Origin: Thalassotalea insulae
Lineage (GTDB): Bacteria; Pseudomonadota; Gammaproteobacteria; Enterobacterales; Alteromonadaceae
Assembly (NCBI RefSeq): GCF_030161395.1
Contig: NZ_BSST01000001.1
Span: 3,658,001-3,722,000 of the forward strand
DNA length: 64,000 nucleotides
Direction: 5' to 3'
Numbering within the stretch: the stretch's first letter is position 1; every line of letters begins with the position of its first letter. This document shows, piece after piece, positions 1-8,265 of the stretch. Position numbers and translations under genes: made by a program. The notes beneath the pieces are model-generated. The model did not search any database. It was not told the origin of the DNA and was given only the letters and a program-made list of their open reading frames with translations.

Positions 1-861
1 TTGCCTGACGAATTATTGCATCAACCAATTACCTTGTTGTCAGGGAAGCAAGTAACATTAGCTGACTTTCAAGGTAATAAGCCGGTTTACCTGAAGTTCT
101 GGGCGACCTGGTGTCAACCTTGTTTAAAAGAAATGCCACATTTTCAGCATATTCAGCAGCAATATGGCGATTCGATTGAGGTTATCAGTATCAACCTTGG
201 CTTAAATGATGATGCAGAAACTGTCGCCCAAACGGTTAAAAAGTTTAATCTAACTATGCCGATGACCATAGATAAAAGTGGTGATCTGGCAAAAGCGTTT
301 CACTTTATCGGCACACCTTATCATTTATTATTTGATAAGCAGATGAATTTGGTCCACCTCGGCCATAAAGCGAATGAGTCACTCGATAATAAAATTGCCT
401 TGTTATCACAGCAAGAAAATGTTGATTTACTCGCCTCAAACAAATTACAGGAAAATGAAGCAGATCTAAAACTCAACCTCAATGACGGAAAAACTCATGC
501 GTTGTTATTTACCGCAACTTGGTGTGATTGGTATCTTAAAGATAGTCGTCCTGAAGTCTCGCAAAGTTGTATCACCGCTCAGCAAAATGCGAATGTGCTT
601 TATCAGCAGTATCCGCAAATTGCTTGGCAAGGCGTAATTTCACGATTATGGACTGGCGAGAAAGATGTATCAGCCTATAAGAAAAAATATACTATTGAGC
701 ATCCCATTGCACTTGATAAAACGAATCAGCTTTTTCATCAATATGCAGTGAATGATTTACCGACGTTAATATTAATCAAGGACAACAAGGTTTTATTGAG
801 AACCAATGATCTTAAAGATCAAGAACAACTACACATGCAATTAGCTGTTTATGCTAAATAG
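1..861 (+). CDS. Two-domain thioredoxin-fold protein (TlpA-like), 5' end cut by window
   Basis: Probably a periplasmic thiol-disulfide protein. The first domain has the TlpA signature WATWCQPC (Cys38/Cys41) and a cis-Pro loop GTPYH. The second, from about residue 160, begins TATWCDWY and has Cys175 and Cys190 (CX14C), then a second thioredoxin C-half with DLPTLIL. The frame is open from base 1 and no signal peptide or ribosome site is visible, so the true start lies upstream. Domain one closely resembles the protein at 13733-14254 and domain two the one at 14769-15296, so this is a fused version of that pair. Substrate unknown. The thioredoxin fold is certain; the periplasmic location is inferred from the paralogues. 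Confidence 0.85.
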   Translation: MPDELLHQPITLLSGKQVTLADFQGNKPVYLKFWATWCQPCLKEMPHFQHIQQQYGDSIEVISINLGLNDDAETVAQTVKKFNLTMPMTIDKSGDLAKAFHFIGTPYHLLFDKQMNLVHLGHKANESLDNKIALLSQQENVDLLASNKLQENEADLKLNLNDGKTHALLFTATWCDWYLKDSRPEVSQSCITAQQNANVLYQQYPQIAWQGVISRLWTGEKDVSAYKKKYTIEHPIALDKTNQLFHQYAVNDLPTLILIKDNKVLLRTNDLKDQEQLHMQLAVYAK

Positions 862-948
862 AGAAAACAGCCAATAACCCAATAATTGCGCTATACAAGC
901 GCTAATGGTTAATAATAGCCATTGATACTGACCTTGATAATTTATGCT

Positions 949-981
949 AAAGCCAGCGCAGAAAACAGCGTTGGCTTTTTT
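949..981 (+). terminator. Rho-independent terminator after the thioredoxin gene
   Basis: An 11-bp stem (949-959 with 968-978, one G-U pair), 8-nt loop and a T-run to 981. It closes the transcript of the gene ending at 861. The rest of the 862-1161 gap holds only the leader of the next gene; no convincing spaced promoter was identified. Confidence 0.85.
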
Positions 982-1161
982 GTGCTAAATAAACTTGATG
1001 AAAAAATAGTCTTTAAAACACGCAATTTGATAGGGGGATTGCATTTTATGCTGTATACTGCGCGACCTTATATTTTGAGTCTGCATGTTCTTTAATCTGT
1101 CCTCGCGCGTTATTTTACAACCAGCCATTCAATTCAACCTGTATAACTTAGGAAATTCTTT

Positions 1162-2799
1162 TTGATCACTACATCGAATATCACTATGCAATTCGGCGCT
1201 GAGCCGTTATTTGAAAATATTTCTGCAAAATTTGGTAACGGAAACCGCTATGGTTTGATCGGTGCGAACGGCTGCGGTAAATCAACGTTTATGAAAATAC
1301 TCAGTGGTGAGCTGGCGCCAACGTCAGGAAATGTTTCGATCACCTCCGGTTATAAAGTGGGCACATTAAGCCAAGATCAGTTTGCGTTTGAGCAATATAG
1401 CGTAGTTGATACCGTGATCATGGGAGATGTAGCGCTTTGGAAAGTTAAACAAGAAAGAGATGCCATATACGCACAGGCAGAAATGAGTGAAGCCGATGGT
1501 ATGAGAGTAGGTGATCTCGAAAGTCAATTTGCTGAAATGGACGGTTATAGCGCTGAAAGCAGAGCCGGTGAAATTTTATTAGAAGCGGGCATTGATGAAT
1601 CATTACATTATGGCTCAATGCAACAAGTCGCACCAGGGTGGAAATTACGGGTTCTGCTTGCTCAGGCACTGTTTGCTAATCCTGATATTTTATTGTTGGA
1701 TGAGCCGACCAATAACTTGGATATTCATACCATCAGTTGGTTAGAAACTGAATTGAACAAACGTAAATGTACCATGATCATTATTTCGCATGATCGACAC
1801 TTTCTAAATGCTGTTTGTACGCATATGGCTGACATTGATTATGGTGAGTTGAGAATTTATCCGGGCAACTATGAGTATTTTCTTGCGCAATCGAGCTTAC
1901 TGCGTGAGCAACTGTTAGCAGGTAACGCCAAGAAAGCGGCTGAAATTGAAGAATTACAAGACTTTGTTAACCGATTTGGCGCTAATGCCTCTAAAGCGAA
2001 ACAAGCGAGTTCACGTGCTAAAAAAATGGATAAAATTAAGCTTGATGAAGTGAAATCATCGAGTCGCATCACACCCAATATTGCTTTTAAAGCCGGTAAA
2101 AAAATGCATCGTCAGGCACTTGAGCTGGAAAACTTAGGCCATGGATTTGATAATGGCATGTTATTTACACAAGGTGACTTACTATTAGAAGCTGGCGCTA
2201 AGTTAGCGATTATAGGTGAAAATGGCGTCGGTAAAACGACCTTGTTGCGTTGTTTAATGAATGAAATAACGCATAAAGAAGGTGTGGTTAAATGGTCAGA
2301 AAATGCCTCTGTTGGTTATTGTCCACAAGATAGCGGTCATTTCTTTGATAATGATTTAACCTTGATGGATTGGATGTCTCAATGGCGCAGGCCTTGCCAT
2401 AACGATTTAATGGTTCGTGGTATGTTAGGGCGATTACTCTTTACTGAAGACGATGCCAACAAAAAAGCGCGTAACTGTTCGGGCGGTGAGAAAAATCGTC
2501 TGTTATTTGGCATGCTAATGATGCAAGACATCAATGTGTTAATTATGGATGAACCAACCAATCATATGGATATTGAAGCTATTGATGCACTTAATAATGC
2601 CTTAAAAGCGTTTGAAGGGACATTAATTATTGTCAGCCATGACCGTGAGTTTGTTTCTAGCTTAGCGACTCGTATTATTGATATTAAAGAGCAAAAAATT
2701 GTTAATTTTCAAGGCACGTTAGACGAATATTTAGCGAGCGAACAAGAGGCACAGGCAAAAAATAGCGCAGCTTCTAATCGTCAGAAAAAAGTCGCGTAA
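1162..2799 (+). CDS. ybiT: ABC-F family ATPase YbiT
   Basis: Soluble ABC-F protein with two ATPase domains and no membrane part; this family acts on the ribosome. Domain one has Walker A GANGCGKST, the YbiT-type signature region APGWKLR and LLLDEPTNNLD. A charged linker of about 80 residues follows. Domain two has GENGVGKTT, CSGGEKN (Cys for the usual Leu of LSGGE) and IMDEPTNHMD. The 545-residue length and the N-terminal half match E. coli YbiT closely as remembered. The TTG start is chosen because AGGA lies about 8 nt upstream and it reproduces the YbiT N-terminus. It is 36 nt upstream of the helicase gene and may be co-transcribed. Its exact ribosomal function is not shown by the sequence. 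Confidence 0.93.
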   Translation: MITTSNITMQFGAEPLFENISAKFGNGNRYGLIGANGCGKSTFMKILSGELAPTSGNVSITSGYKVGTLSQDQFAFEQYSVVDTVIMGDVALWKVKQERDAIYAQAEMSEADGMRVGDLESQFAEMDGYSAESRAGEILLEAGIDESLHYGSMQQVAPGWKLRVLLAQALFANPDILLLDEPTNNLDIHTISWLETELNKRKCTMIIISHDRHFLNAVCTHMADIDYGELRIYPGNYEYFLAQSSLLREQLLAGNAKKAAEIEELQDFVNRFGANASKAKQASSRAKKMDKIKLDEVKSSSRITPNIAFKAGKKMHRQALELENLGHGFDNGMLFTQGDLLLEAGAKLAIIGENGVGKTTLLRCLMNEITHKEGVVKWSENASVGYCPQDSGHFFDNDLTLMDWMSQWRRPCHNDLMVRGMLGRLLFTEDDANKKARNCSGGEKNRLLFGMLMMQDINVLIMDEPTNHMDIEAIDALNNALKAFEGTLIIVSHDREFVSSLATRIIDIKEQKIVNFQGTLDEYLASEQEAQAKNSAASNRQKKVA

Positions 2800-2835
2800 C
2801 TGTACTGTACTTGCTAATAAACTTTAAGGTTATTT

Positions 2836-4023
2836 ATGTCATTTTCCACGCTTGGCTTATCAGAGCCTATTGTTAATGCGATTAAAGATTTAGCTTATCG
2901 TGAGCCAACGTTGATCCAACAACAAGCGATACCTGTGGTGTTATCAGGTAAAAATTTAATTGCCGCGGCACAAACGGGCACAGGTAAGACGGCGAGCTTT
3001 GTGTTGCCGTTACTTGAGCTGCTAAATAATGGTAATACCGTGCGTGCTAAGCGTATTCGTGCTCTTATTCTCACCCCCACACGTGAGCTTGCGCAGCAAG
3101 TTGAACAGAGTATTACGCAGTATGCTAAATATTTAAATTTATCCTCGTTGGCAATGTACGGTGGCGTAGATGCTGGCGCGCAAAAACAGGCATTGATCTG
3201 GGGCGTCGATATTCTGGTGGCAACCCCCGGTAGGTTGCTCGACATGGCCCATCAACGGGCATTGCATTTTGATGAATTAAAAATGTTAGTACTGGATGAA
3301 GCTGATCGAATGCTGGACATGGGCTTTATTGAGGATATTAATAAAATTATTGAACGTTTGCCAACGCAGCGGCAAAACCTATTATTTTCTGCCACTATTT
3401 CTGAGCAAGTTCGAGCGTTAGCAAAAAGAACCATTGATAAGGCGATTGAAATAACCGTTGGTCAAAATAATGCATCTGTGCCCAACATTACCCAATGGCT
3501 GGTTACCGTTGATAAAGATAAAAAATCGGCGTTGCTTTGTCATTTAATTCAACAACAACAATGGCAACAGGCGCTAATATTTATCGAAACAAAACATGGT
3601 GCGGCTAAATTGGTCAGCCAGCTGGCAAAGCGCGGTATTAATGCTGAATCTATTCACGGCGGTAGAACGCAAGCGGTTCGCGAACAAATACTCGCTGATT
3701 TCAAAGCTGGTGACATCAAAATCTTAATTGCGACTGGCATAGCTGCTCGGGGTATTGATATTGGTGAGCTTACCCGAGTGGTTAATTATGATTTACCCGC
3801 GCAAGCCGATGAATATATCCACCGAATTGGTCGCACTGGCCGGGCAGGGGCGAGTGGGGAAGCAATTTCCTTAGTATCAAAAGATAACTTTCGTGAACTG
3901 TGCGCTATCGAAAGTCGTTTAGGTTATCTTATTGAACGAAAGGAATTTGAAGGCTTTCCAGTGAAAAAAGTGGTACCGATATCAATCTTAAATTATGTAC
4001 CTAAACATAAGCGTAGTACATAG
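2836..4023 (+). CDS. rhlE: DEAD-box RNA helicase, RhlE type
   Basis: ATP-dependent RNA helicase. Motifs in order: Q-motif region with PTLIQQQAIP, Walker A AAQTGTGKT, PTRELAQQ, DEAD in VLDEADRMLDMGF, SAT in LLFSATIS, then in the second RecA lobe ARGIDI and HRIGRTGRAG. At 395 residues it is the minimal two-lobe core with only a short tail, lacking the long basic C-terminal extension of many RhlE proteins. RNA substrates are unknown; the family works in ribosome assembly and RNA decay. It follows ybiT at short distance and ends before a bidirectional terminator. DEAD-box identity is certain; the RhlE subgroup is judged from overall similarity. Confidence 0.9.
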   Translation: MSFSTLGLSEPIVNAIKDLAYREPTLIQQQAIPVVLSGKNLIAAAQTGTGKTASFVLPLLELLNNGNTVRAKRIRALILTPTRELAQQVEQSITQYAKYLNLSSLAMYGGVDAGAQKQALIWGVDILVATPGRLLDMAHQRALHFDELKMLVLDEADRMLDMGFIEDINKIIERLPTQRQNLLFSATISEQVRALAKRTIDKAIEITVGQNNASVPNITQWLVTVDKDKKSALLCHLIQQQQWQQALIFIETKHGAAKLVSQLAKRGINAESIHGGRTQAVREQILADFKAGDIKILIATGIAARGIDIGELTRVVNYDLPAQADEYIHRIGRTGRAGASGEAISLVSKDNFRELCAIESRLGYLIERKEFEGFPVKKVVPISILNYVPKHKRST

Positions 4024-4094
4024 TATATTTATTTGGGGCTAGTCGTTGAATTTGGTAAATTGAATTAGCTTGGTAAGTTAATATTAGTAGACAT

Positions 4095-4122
4095 AAAAAA
4101 GCACCAATTAATGGTGCTTTTT
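4095..4122. terminator. Bidirectional rho-independent terminator
   Basis: A 7-bp GC-rich stem (4100-4106 with 4112-4118), A-run on the left and T-run on the right, so it can stop transcription from both sides. It sits between the convergent helicase gene and the PEP-CTERM gene and overlaps the last codons of the latter. Confidence 0.85.
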
Positions 4123-4748
4123 AAGTTTTCTTGCCGCTAAACCCATAAGTCCTAATGCGAAGATGGCAAAGGTAGAAGGCTCTGGTACAGAGGTACTTGG
4201 GTTGGATAGATAACGAATATCATCAATGAAGGTGTAGTAATCCGTGTCATCGGTACGGTCTATTGATATTGATTTGATACCAAGGGTTGAGCTAAAGCCA
4301 ACAAAGGTATTTCCAAAATTTGGAAAACTGACTTGCTCTAGTAAATTATTGTATTCATCAAATGAAGAAACGGTAGCACTTAATGAAAAGCGATATTTTG
4401 TACCAAATACCATGCCAAACATTGATACAGCTTTGTCAAATACAATAGTAGCGTCTTGGTTACCACTGCCGTCTAAGTTATCTCCCCACGTATTGTAAGC
4501 CGCTCCCGTTGTGCCAAGTATGCTTCCACCGCCTGCTTGTAGGAGGTATTTATTAGAGAATGAATGAAAAAGTCGTCTGCAATGAAGGCGCCTGATAATG
4601 GGGTGCCATTAGTAGGTACAACTGAATTGAAATCAAATAATTGTTCTGAGCCACCAAAATCACTGAGGTTAATTAAGCTGGCATTAGCAAAACCACTAAT
4701 AAATAGACTCAAGCCAGCTAAAGCTGCTTTTAATATTTTTATGTTCAT
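4108..4748 (-). pseudogene. PEP-CTERM anchored exported protein, split by a one-base frameshift
   Basis: The N-terminal part starts at the ATG ending at 4748, after an AGGAAAG ribosome site, with a signal peptide (MNIKILKAALAGLSLFISG, then FANA). The reading frame then fails near 4555-4571. Downstream, in another frame, the protein resumes and ends in VPEPSTFAIFALGLMGLAA followed by RKLKKHH, a classic PEP-CTERM sorting signal. One extra T in the T5 run (A5 at 4567-4571 on the plus strand) restores one continuous frame of about 213 residues. Such proteins are processed by an exosortase, none of which is in this window. The middle part has no domain I recognise. It may be a real pseudogene, a phase-variable run or a sequencing error. 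Confidence 0.8.
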
Positions 4749-4996
4749 TGAACTTTCCTGATAATACATTCTTAACGTAGAGGCAGTATTGATGTTGTTA
4801 TTTTAGATTGCAGGCAAACATTAACTATACCAATAAATTAAAATTGTTTTATTTCAGTGTATTGGCATTTTTAAATGATTATTAATAAATAGCATTGTAA
4901 AATGATTGGACACTATTGTGGCTACAAGGTATTGAAATTTATGTATTTCTCTAATAACTTTGTATGGTTAATTATCTGATAAGTGTAATGTCGGTG

Positions 4997-6253
4997 TTAT
5001 GCAAAGCTTAAGTATACCGAAACGCCATTATCATTGCTTTTAAGCTCTACTTGCACTGTATACTTTTCACACAAACGTTTAACTAGCGATAATCCAATCC
5101 CTGAGCCGTTGCTACTTGGGCCACGATGGCCAGCCTCAAAAGCTTCATTGGTCTTTAATGTTTCCGGTAAACCTTGACCGTTATCGGCAATTACAAGTGT
5201 CTTGTTGTGGTAACTGATATTAATTTGGTTACCTTGACCATGATGAACCGCATTTTGCAGTAAATTTTGTATTACCAGCCGTAGCTCTTGTGCGCCCATG
5301 GCAACTGATACATCGTCTGGCACATCTATCTGTATCGTTTCTTGTTGCAACAAGGCGTGATTGTTAATAATACACGCTTCAATGGTTGATTTGAGGTTGG
5401 TCTGTTGTGCGTCGCTGGTTTTCTCGCGCGCGAGGGCCAGTAGTGCTTCGATTGTTGATTGCATTTGCTGGTCGGCGTCGGCTATTCGGGCAACCAATTT
5501 TTTTTGTCGAGCATCTAGTTCCGTATGAGTTAATAAGCTCAATGCGCCTTGACTGATGGTTAACGGCGTTCTTAATTCGTGAGAAATATCGCGCGTGAAT
5601 TGTTGCTCTCGCTTAACAAACTCACTGATCCGCTCAAGCGCCGCTTCAAGTGTTTGGGCAAATTTGCCTATTTCATTTTGCTGAAATTGCGCTGCAAATT
5701 TGGTCGGTAATTTTTCAACCGGACTGCTTTCGACAATTTCCATTAAATCATCCAATGGTTTGATTAACCTTTTTGCCAGTCGCACCGTACCAAAGGCAAG
5801 GAGTAGGGCAATAATTAATCCGACTGCCAGTAATCCAGAGGAAAAGCCAAAAATTTGCCCTTTTAATTGTTCTACCACCAGCTGTCCGCCCACTTCTGCC
5901 AATAGTATGTGCTGCTGGCGCTCATTGTCATTTAAAAATGCGATATGATAATGCTTGCTTCCGTCACTGAATTCTTTGCGTCTTGGCTCTTTAATCAACA
6001 ACTCTTTAACAGACGTGGGCAGTGAATCGCGATCGCTATGATAGCTGATAAAGTTAAAATGTGGTTTAGGTGTTTCACCCTGTTGCAGTGTTAAGGCAAT
6101 TTGTTGTTTTTCGCTGTCTAAAATCTGATAGAAAAAACTGTCTTCAACTACGTAGCTAAACATTAAGTTCATCAGCGAAAAGAGTAGGCTCAATAGCATG
6201 ACAATTGAGACAAAGTAGGTAACGATGCGGTTTCTAAGTTGGGTTGTTTTCAT
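4997..6253 (-). CDS. Two-component sensor histidine kinase
   Basis: Membrane sensor kinase of 418 residues: TM1 at about 11-35, a periplasmic domain of about 100 residues, TM2 at about 135-157, HAMP to about 210, HisKA with phospho-acceptor His225 in ISHELRTPLT, then the ATPase domain with N-box NLLQNAVHHG, G1 DNGQGLP and G2 GSGIGLSLVKR. It lies 19 nt after the response-regulator gene and is the last gene of a three-gene operon starting with a membrane-anchored hydrolase. The signal sensed is unknown. The short periplasmic sensor domain resembles no family I can name with confidence. Confidence 0.9.
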   Translation of the reverse strand: MKTTQLRNRIVTYFVSIVMLLSLLFSLMNLMFSYVVEDSFFYQILDSEKQQIALTLQQGETPKPHFNFISYHSDRDSLPTSVKELLIKEPRRKEFSDGSKHYHIAFLNDNERQQHILLAEVGGQLVVEQLKGQIFGFSSGLLAVGLIIALLLAFGTVRLAKRLIKPLDDLMEIVESSPVEKLPTKFAAQFQQNEIGKFAQTLEAALERISEFVKREQQFTRDISHELRTPLTISQGALSLLTHTELDARQKKLVARIADADQQMQSTIEALLALAREKTSDAQQTNLKSTIEACIINNHALLQQETIQIDVPDDVSVAMGAQELRLVIQNLLQNAVHHGQGNQINISYHNKTLVIADNGQGLPETLKTNEAFEAGHRGPSSNGSGIGLSLVKRLCEKYTVQVELKSNDNGVSVYLSFA

Positions 6254-6272
6254 TTTAATCTTCTGTGTTGAA

Positions 6273-6974
6273 TTAAAGATCTAACACCAAACCGACGCTA
6301 TGCACGGTTTTTATGATGGCCGTTGGAAATGGTTTATCCACCACTTTGCGCAGTTGATAAATATGGGAGCGCAGCGAATCTGAATCTGTGCCTTCTTCAC
6401 CCCATATACGTTCAACCAATTCGGTTTTAGATACTGCTCTTGGGTAGCTTTCCATTAATATTTTTAACAGATTAAACAGAATTGGCGGTAACATCAGTGG
6501 CGTATCATCTCTGGCTATTTGTTGACTTTGATAGCTCAGAGATAAGCGTGTATCACCTTGTGCTAAGTGGAGTTCTCTTGCCGCTTTTTCCGGGGTATGG
6601 CGATAAGTTAATGCACGACAGCGTGCGTGTAACTCTTCCAACGAAAATGGCTTAGTCAGATAATCATCGGCCCCTTGGGCAAAGCCTGCCAGCTTGTCGT
6701 CAAGCGTATCTCTTGCGGTAAGCATTATGATGGGAATGTGTCTGTCAGCCTCATTTCTAAGGCGTTGACAGACTTCCAGTCCTTCAATATCGGGCAGCAT
6801 AATGTCTAATATAATGCAGTCATAATATTGATTTAAAGCTAACTCACAGCCTTGCTTTCCGGTATAAGCAAAATCTAACCTTTCACCCTGGATGTCGAAG
6901 TAATCGGCGATGTTGTTGGCTATCGCCAGATTATCCTCAACAATTAATACACTCAGCTGTGAGCTTGTTTTCAT
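6273..6974 (-). CDS. OmpR/PhoB-family response regulator
   Basis: Receiver domain with acidic pair E13/D14, phospho-acceptor D57 in IILDIMLPD and Lys in YLTKPFSLEEL, followed by a winged-helix output domain (from about 130) ending in the typical LRKVVDKPF and IKTVHSVGLVL. I chose the ATG whose A overlaps the stop of the upstream hydrolase gene (TAATG), which implies translational coupling; a TTG three codons earlier lacks a better ribosome site. It pairs with the kinase 19 nt downstream. Target genes cannot be read from the sequence. Confidence 0.92.
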   Translation of the reverse strand: MKTSSQLSVLIVEDNLAIANNIADYFDIQGERLDFAYTGKQGCELALNQYYDCIILDIMLPDIEGLEVCQRLRNEADRHIPIIMLTARDTLDDKLAGFAQGADDYLTKPFSLEELHARCRALTYRHTPEKAARELHLAQGDTRLSLSYQSQQIARDDTPLMLPPILFNLLKILMESYPRAVSKTELVERIWGEEGTDSDSLRSHIYQLRKVVDKPFPTAIIKTVHSVGLVLDL

Positions 6975-7885
6975 TAATACCAACCTTGTAATTTCTTATA
7001 GTAACCTTCTGGTAGCTCGTGCTCACCTTCGATGATGATATGACGCTTTTGTTTAATGTTAATAGTCTCGAATAGCTCGACATTTTCACTGACGCTAGCG
7101 TACTTATCATTGTCTGCGGTGACTAACCAGATTTTTTCAACATCAAGCGTGTTAACGAAATTGTGAGGTGAGACTCGTGCTACAGTATCACTTGATGCTG
7201 GTGGGACAATTGACAACACCTTGTCTATTCGATTGTCTAATGACGATAAAATCAAACTAATTTGCCCGCCCATACTATAGCCAGCGACACTGATTTGGTT
7301 TTGATCGAATTGAGCTTGTTCTGCGACCCAGTCTAACAGTATGCGATGATCTTTTACCGTATCAATCATCATCTCCTCATAAGGCGCTCGTTTGCCCCAA
7401 AACCAAAGATCATACATTACATCTTTAATGTTGTAATCAGGGTTCTTGCGTTTTCCGTGGTTTCTGGCATCAATTACAATTACCGCATAACCTTTAGCCA
7501 ATGCCATCTTTGCTAATTCATCGGTTTGTTCTACCGTGTCTTTTCCTTTAATAGATTCTTGTAACCAGCGTACATAGCTTCTACCCATGCCATGCACACC
7601 TATCATTACCGGGATAGGTTTTGTTGAGTCATAGTTGCTTGGGTAAACCAATTGACCGTTGACTGTTGCGCCGTCAAAACTTTGGTACTCTAACGCAAAG
7701 TGTCCGTTCTCCAATGGTTGTAATTTAATATTCACGTCTTTTTTCTGATAGCTATAAGTTTGCTTTAGTTGCTCTGTGGTTACATGGTATGGTTTCAAGC
7801 CAAAAACGATGTACCAGATAGCTGCAATAGTGGCGATAGCTCCGACGGTGACAAACACTAACTTTTTCCAATTTCTTTTAATCAT
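6974..7885 (-). CDS. Membrane-anchored alpha/beta hydrolase
   Basis: N-terminal signal anchor (about residues 8-30) followed by an alpha/beta-hydrolase domain. Visible catalytic features: oxyanion region GVHGMGRS, nucleophile elbow GYSMGG with Ser204, acid candidate in TADNDKY (about 258-260) and His289 in GEHELP. An AAGGAG ribosome site precedes the ATG. The family includes esterases and peptidases; substrate unknown. It is the first gene of an operon with the two-component pair, suggesting that its activity or its substrate is linked to that signalling system, which is inference. Confidence 0.85.
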   Translation of the reverse strand: MIKRNWKKLVFVTVGAIATIAAIWYIVFGLKPYHVTTEQLKQTYSYQKKDVNIKLQPLENGHFALEYQSFDGATVNGQLVYPSNYDSTKPIPVMIGVHGMGRSYVRWLQESIKGKDTVEQTDELAKMALAKGYAVIVIDARNHGKRKNPDYNIKDVMYDLWFWGKRAPYEEMMIDTVKDHRILLDWVAEQAQFDQNQISVAGYSMGGQISLILSSLDNRIDKVLSIVPPASSDTVARVSPHNFVNTLDVEKIWLVTADNDKYASVSENVELFETINIKQKRHIIIEGEHELPEGYYKKLQGWY

Positions 7886-8265
7886 AAGGTGCTCCTTCAG
7901 GGAAATTAAACGTTAAGCATTGCTGCTCTTTGATAAACACTTTATGTGTACGGTTGTGAAATGGATGTGAAATGTGTTTCACATGCTTCAATTAAAGATT
8001 ATTGAGAAACCATTACAGTTTTTACGTTAAGATAAAAATTAAATTAAAATAGCAAAATTAGTAAAATTGACAGATACTTAAGTAACACGTTTCGTTATTT
8101 ACATAGCGAGTTTTACTAAAGCGTGTTGATATTGGAGCTGTAAAAATAAACAGCAAAGTTCAACACGCTCTAAATAAATATCACAAAATAATAGCCACTT
8201 TTCATTAATCGAGTTACACATTTATTAGTAAGGATCACTAAAGTTTAAAGGAGCATATTGCCGCG
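7886..8265. other. 380-bp divergent intergenic region
   Basis: Lies between the hydrolase operon (leftward) and the unknown gene at 8266 (rightward), so it should carry both promoters. The only clear structure is the inverted repeat at 8120-8169. No gene or RNA recognised. Confidence 0.6.
8120..8169. repeat. Long imperfect inverted repeat
   Basis: Ten-base arms (8120-8129 and 8160-8169) are perfect reverse complements and enclose a second 5-bp stem (8137-8141 with 8150-8154). No T-run follows on either strand, so it is a poor terminator. It could be an operator, a small palindromic repeat element or a structured leader. No second copy was noticed in the window. Confidence 0.55.

Noticed and set aside
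1021..1070. Possible promoter before ybiT (TTGATA and TATACT)
   Set aside because: The spacing between the hexamers is about 21 bp, too long for a standard sigma-70 promoter.
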